NCBI GenBank assembly: GCA_027886175.1
Contig: JAJNNQ010000026.1
Location: 16,115,501 to 16,179,500 of the forward strand
DNA from: Phylloscopus collybita
Taxonomy: Eukaryota > Chordata > Aves > Passeriformes > Phylloscopidae
Reading direction: 5' to 3'
DNA: 64,000 nucleotides
Shown: piece after piece, positions 63,607 through 64,000 of the stretch
Position numbering within the stretch: position 1 is the stretch's first letter
Layout: the number at the start of each line of letters is the position of its first letter
Translations under genes and position numbers: made by a program
The notes under the pieces: generated by a model
Told to the model about the DNA's origin: nothing
The model's input: only the letters and a program-made list of their open reading frames with translations
The model's database searches: none

Positions 63607-64000
63607 AACAAATGTGAATCCCCATATGTAGTACTTCATTCTTACTACCACTGAACCCGGGACTTAGGAACCTAAGTTAAGAATTCATCTTCTTGCACAT
63701 CTGCTCTAAAAACTAAGAAATGCTTTTGTCTAATTTTCTGAGTATCTTGTCTTCAGTGTACATTTGAAGGGCATAAAGACTGACTGTAGAGGGTGTGTTG
63801 AAGTGATCCTGGGTCATCTGAATATCAGATTAATTTCTAACCAGCAGACAATTCTTCAAAGATTAAAATGTGTAAACTTGTCTGCTTCACTTAATTCTGT
63901 GCTCAAGTTGAACAATCAGAGATATGCTTTCCAGCTTGATTGTAATTCATTCTGTGAATGTGATATTTTAATACATGGAAATGGGAAGGCTGCCAAGATC

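Larger units (their letters stand above)
56880..64000 (+). other. ASCC3 intron downstream of exon G (5' 7.1 kb)
   Basis: The donor is GTAAGA; the acceptor lies beyond the window. It contains a 21-bp tandem duplication (57.15 kb), several poly(A) tracts (about 59.08, 59.23 and 59.43 kb), a CR1 fragment (61.05 kb) and a palindrome (63.57 kb). Nothing in it resembles the next ASCC3 exon, which should encode VESTQS...LSATLPN-like sequence. Confidence 0.85.

Overview
This window is vertebrate nuclear DNA, most likely from a bird and probably a songbird. It is AT-rich and CpG-poor, and genes occupy about 1.6% of it. The dispersed repeats are CR1-type LINEs, several carrying the reverse-transcriptase region or the terminal 8-bp ATTCTGTG-like repeats, plus short solo LTRs of families I recognise by memory from passerine genomes. 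I saw no Alu, L1 or B elements. The species cannot be fixed from the sequence alone.

The only protein-coding gene I can support is ASCC3 (activating signal cointegrator 1 complex subunit 3), on the + strand. Seven consecutive internal exons (A-G here) lie at 1328-1448, 4417-4624, 5353-5494, 6034-6159, 29303-29503, 29963-30103 and 56715-56879. All have AG acceptors and GT donors, and their phases join without a break. Together they match about residues 268-634 of the human protein. They cover the end of the N-terminal region, a basic linker, and the first Ski2-like helicase cassette up to just past the DEVH box. The start of the gene lies to the left of the window. The rest of cassette 1, all of cassette 2 and the C-terminus lie to the right.

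Layout: 1-6159 holds four closely spaced exons, with an antisense ERV LTR ending 106 bp before exon B. 6160-29302 is a 23.1-kb intron with three LTR-type insertions and two CR1 3' ends. 29303-30103 is a two-exon island encoding helicase motifs Q, I and Ia. 30104-56714 is a 26.6-kb intron with two LTR-type insertions, two long CR1 copies and a long (AT)n run. 56715-56879 encodes the TTPEKWD and DEVH motifs. 56880-64000 is the start of another intron, with one CR1 fragment.

I found no bacterial-type systems, CRISPR arrays, confident RNA genes or second protein-coding gene. The open reading frames outside the seven exons are chance frames in introns or in decayed repeats. The most useful leads are the LTR beside exon B together with a possible in-frame alternative acceptor, a CpG-rich island near 36.8 kb of unknown origin, and several perfect palindromes. 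I see no convincing undescribed biological system here.
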